Source of the DNA: Pseudomonadota bacterium
Lineage (GTDB): Bacteria > Pseudomonadota > Alphaproteobacteria > Caulobacterales > Caulobacteraceae
NCBI GenBank assembly: GCA_023416055.1
Contig: JAEZIH010000034.1
Coordinates: 1 to 6,081, forward strand
Direction of reading: 5' to 3'
DNA length: 6,081 nt
The position numbers and the translations under genes are program-made. Below, one piece after another: positions 5,745-6,081 of the stretch. The notes beneath the pieces were generated by a model. It worked only from the letters and a program-made list of their open reading frames with translations. It had not been told where the DNA came from and made no database searches. Each line of letters begins with the position of its first letter. Position 1 is the first letter of the stretch.

Positions 5745-6081
5745 TCAACCGCGAGGCAATTCTTCCAGCTTTCCACGCAGCATCTGCAGGATGCCCGAGA
5801 AGTCCCGGCCGCCGTAACCGAGGCCGTTGAACAACTGGTACAGGGCCTCGGCCTGGGCCCCCAGCGGGGTCGAGGCCCCCGCCTTGGCGGCGGCGTCCTG
5901 GGCCAGCTTCAGGTCCTTCAGCATCATGGCCGCAGCGAACCCTCCCTCGTACTCGCGGTTCGAGGGCGCGGTCGGCACCGGGCCCGGCCACGGATAATAT
6001 GTGGTCACCGACCAGCTCTGACCAGAGGACTTGGCGACGATGTCGAACATCTTCACCGGGTCGAGGCCCAGCTTCTCGGCC
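5745..6081 (-). CDS. mmsB: 3-hydroxyisobutyrate dehydrogenase, C-terminal part only
   Basis: The visible 111 residues are the C-terminal helical domain of this NAD-dependent enzyme of valine catabolism, which oxidises 3-hydroxyisobutyrate to methylmalonate semialdehyde. Diagnostic stretches are [20 protein letters not shown] at 1-20 of the visible part, then [19 protein letters not shown], then [20 protein letters not shown] with the conserved KDLxLA helix, and finally [14 protein letters not shown] before the TGA at 5745-5747. The Rossmann NAD-binding domain and the catalytic lysine lie upstream of position 6081. The frame is open through the window edge, so the internal GTG at 6056 and the ATG just after it are not starts. 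A hairpin 18 nt past the stop suggests the transcript ends there. Function is unrelated to hemA, so this is probably a separate valine-catabolism unit. Close relatives (tartronate semialdehyde reductase, other beta-hydroxyacid dehydrogenases) are less likely because of the [10 protein letters not shown] segment. Confidence 0.93.
   Translation of the reverse strand, partial: AEKLGLDPVKMFDIVAKSSGQSWSVTTYYPWPGPVPTAPSNREYEGGFAAAMMLKDLKLAQDAAAKAGASTPLGAQAEALYQLFNGLGYGGRDFSGILQMLRGKLEELPRG

Noticed and set aside
4343..5776. Longer 477-residue version of hemA starting at ATG 5776
   Set aside because: The extra 69 residues overlap the mmsB end, cross the hairpin and operator candidates, and do not resemble ALA synthase; the family start aligns at the TTG at 5569.
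5745..6056. 103-residue ORF starting at 6056
   Set aside because: Its start is an internal GTG of mmsB; the frame stays open to the window edge with continuing homology.

Overview
The window is a GC-rich chromosomal segment in which every supported gene lies on the minus strand. It reads right to left as mmsB (partial), hemA, a small unnamed ORF, glyA, nrdR, ribD, ribE, ribB (partial). ALA synthase of the C4 (Shemin) type and the nrdR-rib gene order point to an alphaproteobacterium. Protein flavour and sparse GANTC sites suggest Caulobacterales (Caulobacter, Brevundimonas or Phenylobacterium type), but that placement is inference from memory, not a search.

Layout. 6081-5745 holds the C-terminal part of a 3-hydroxyisobutyrate dehydrogenase. 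5744-5570 is a 175-nt gap with an 11-bp-stem hairpin, a Fur-like operator candidate and a second small dyad. hemA follows from a TTG start at 5569. It overlaps a 62-codon reading frame (4356-4168) that has no ATG, GTG or TTG start but looks like a conserved small alphaproteobacterial protein. A 66-nt gap (4102-4167) carries a perfect 16-bp palindrome and is the likely control region for glyA and what follows. glyA, nrdR, ribD, ribE and ribB are then packed with a 7-nt gap, a 1-nt overlap, direct abutment and another 1-nt overlap, so they are almost certainly one translationally coupled operon. No stretch of more than 300 bases lacks a gene.

How the genes fit together. SHMT (glyA) makes glycine, which ALA synthase (hemA) condenses with succinyl-CoA to start haem synthesis; both use PLP. 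NrdR represses ribonucleotide reductase genes according to ATP/dATP. The rib genes make riboflavin, but with a twist. The RibD here is only the C-terminal reductase domain, with no deaminase. The RibB is a RibBX-type protein whose GTP cyclohydrolase II half lacks its zinc cysteines and catalytic motif. The first two steps of the GTP branch are therefore not encoded in the visible part of the cluster and must be supplied elsewhere.

There is no mobile element, CRISPR array, tRNA or rRNA here. The noteworthy points are the two reduced riboflavin proteins, the hidden small ORF, and the candidate operators before glyA and hemA.
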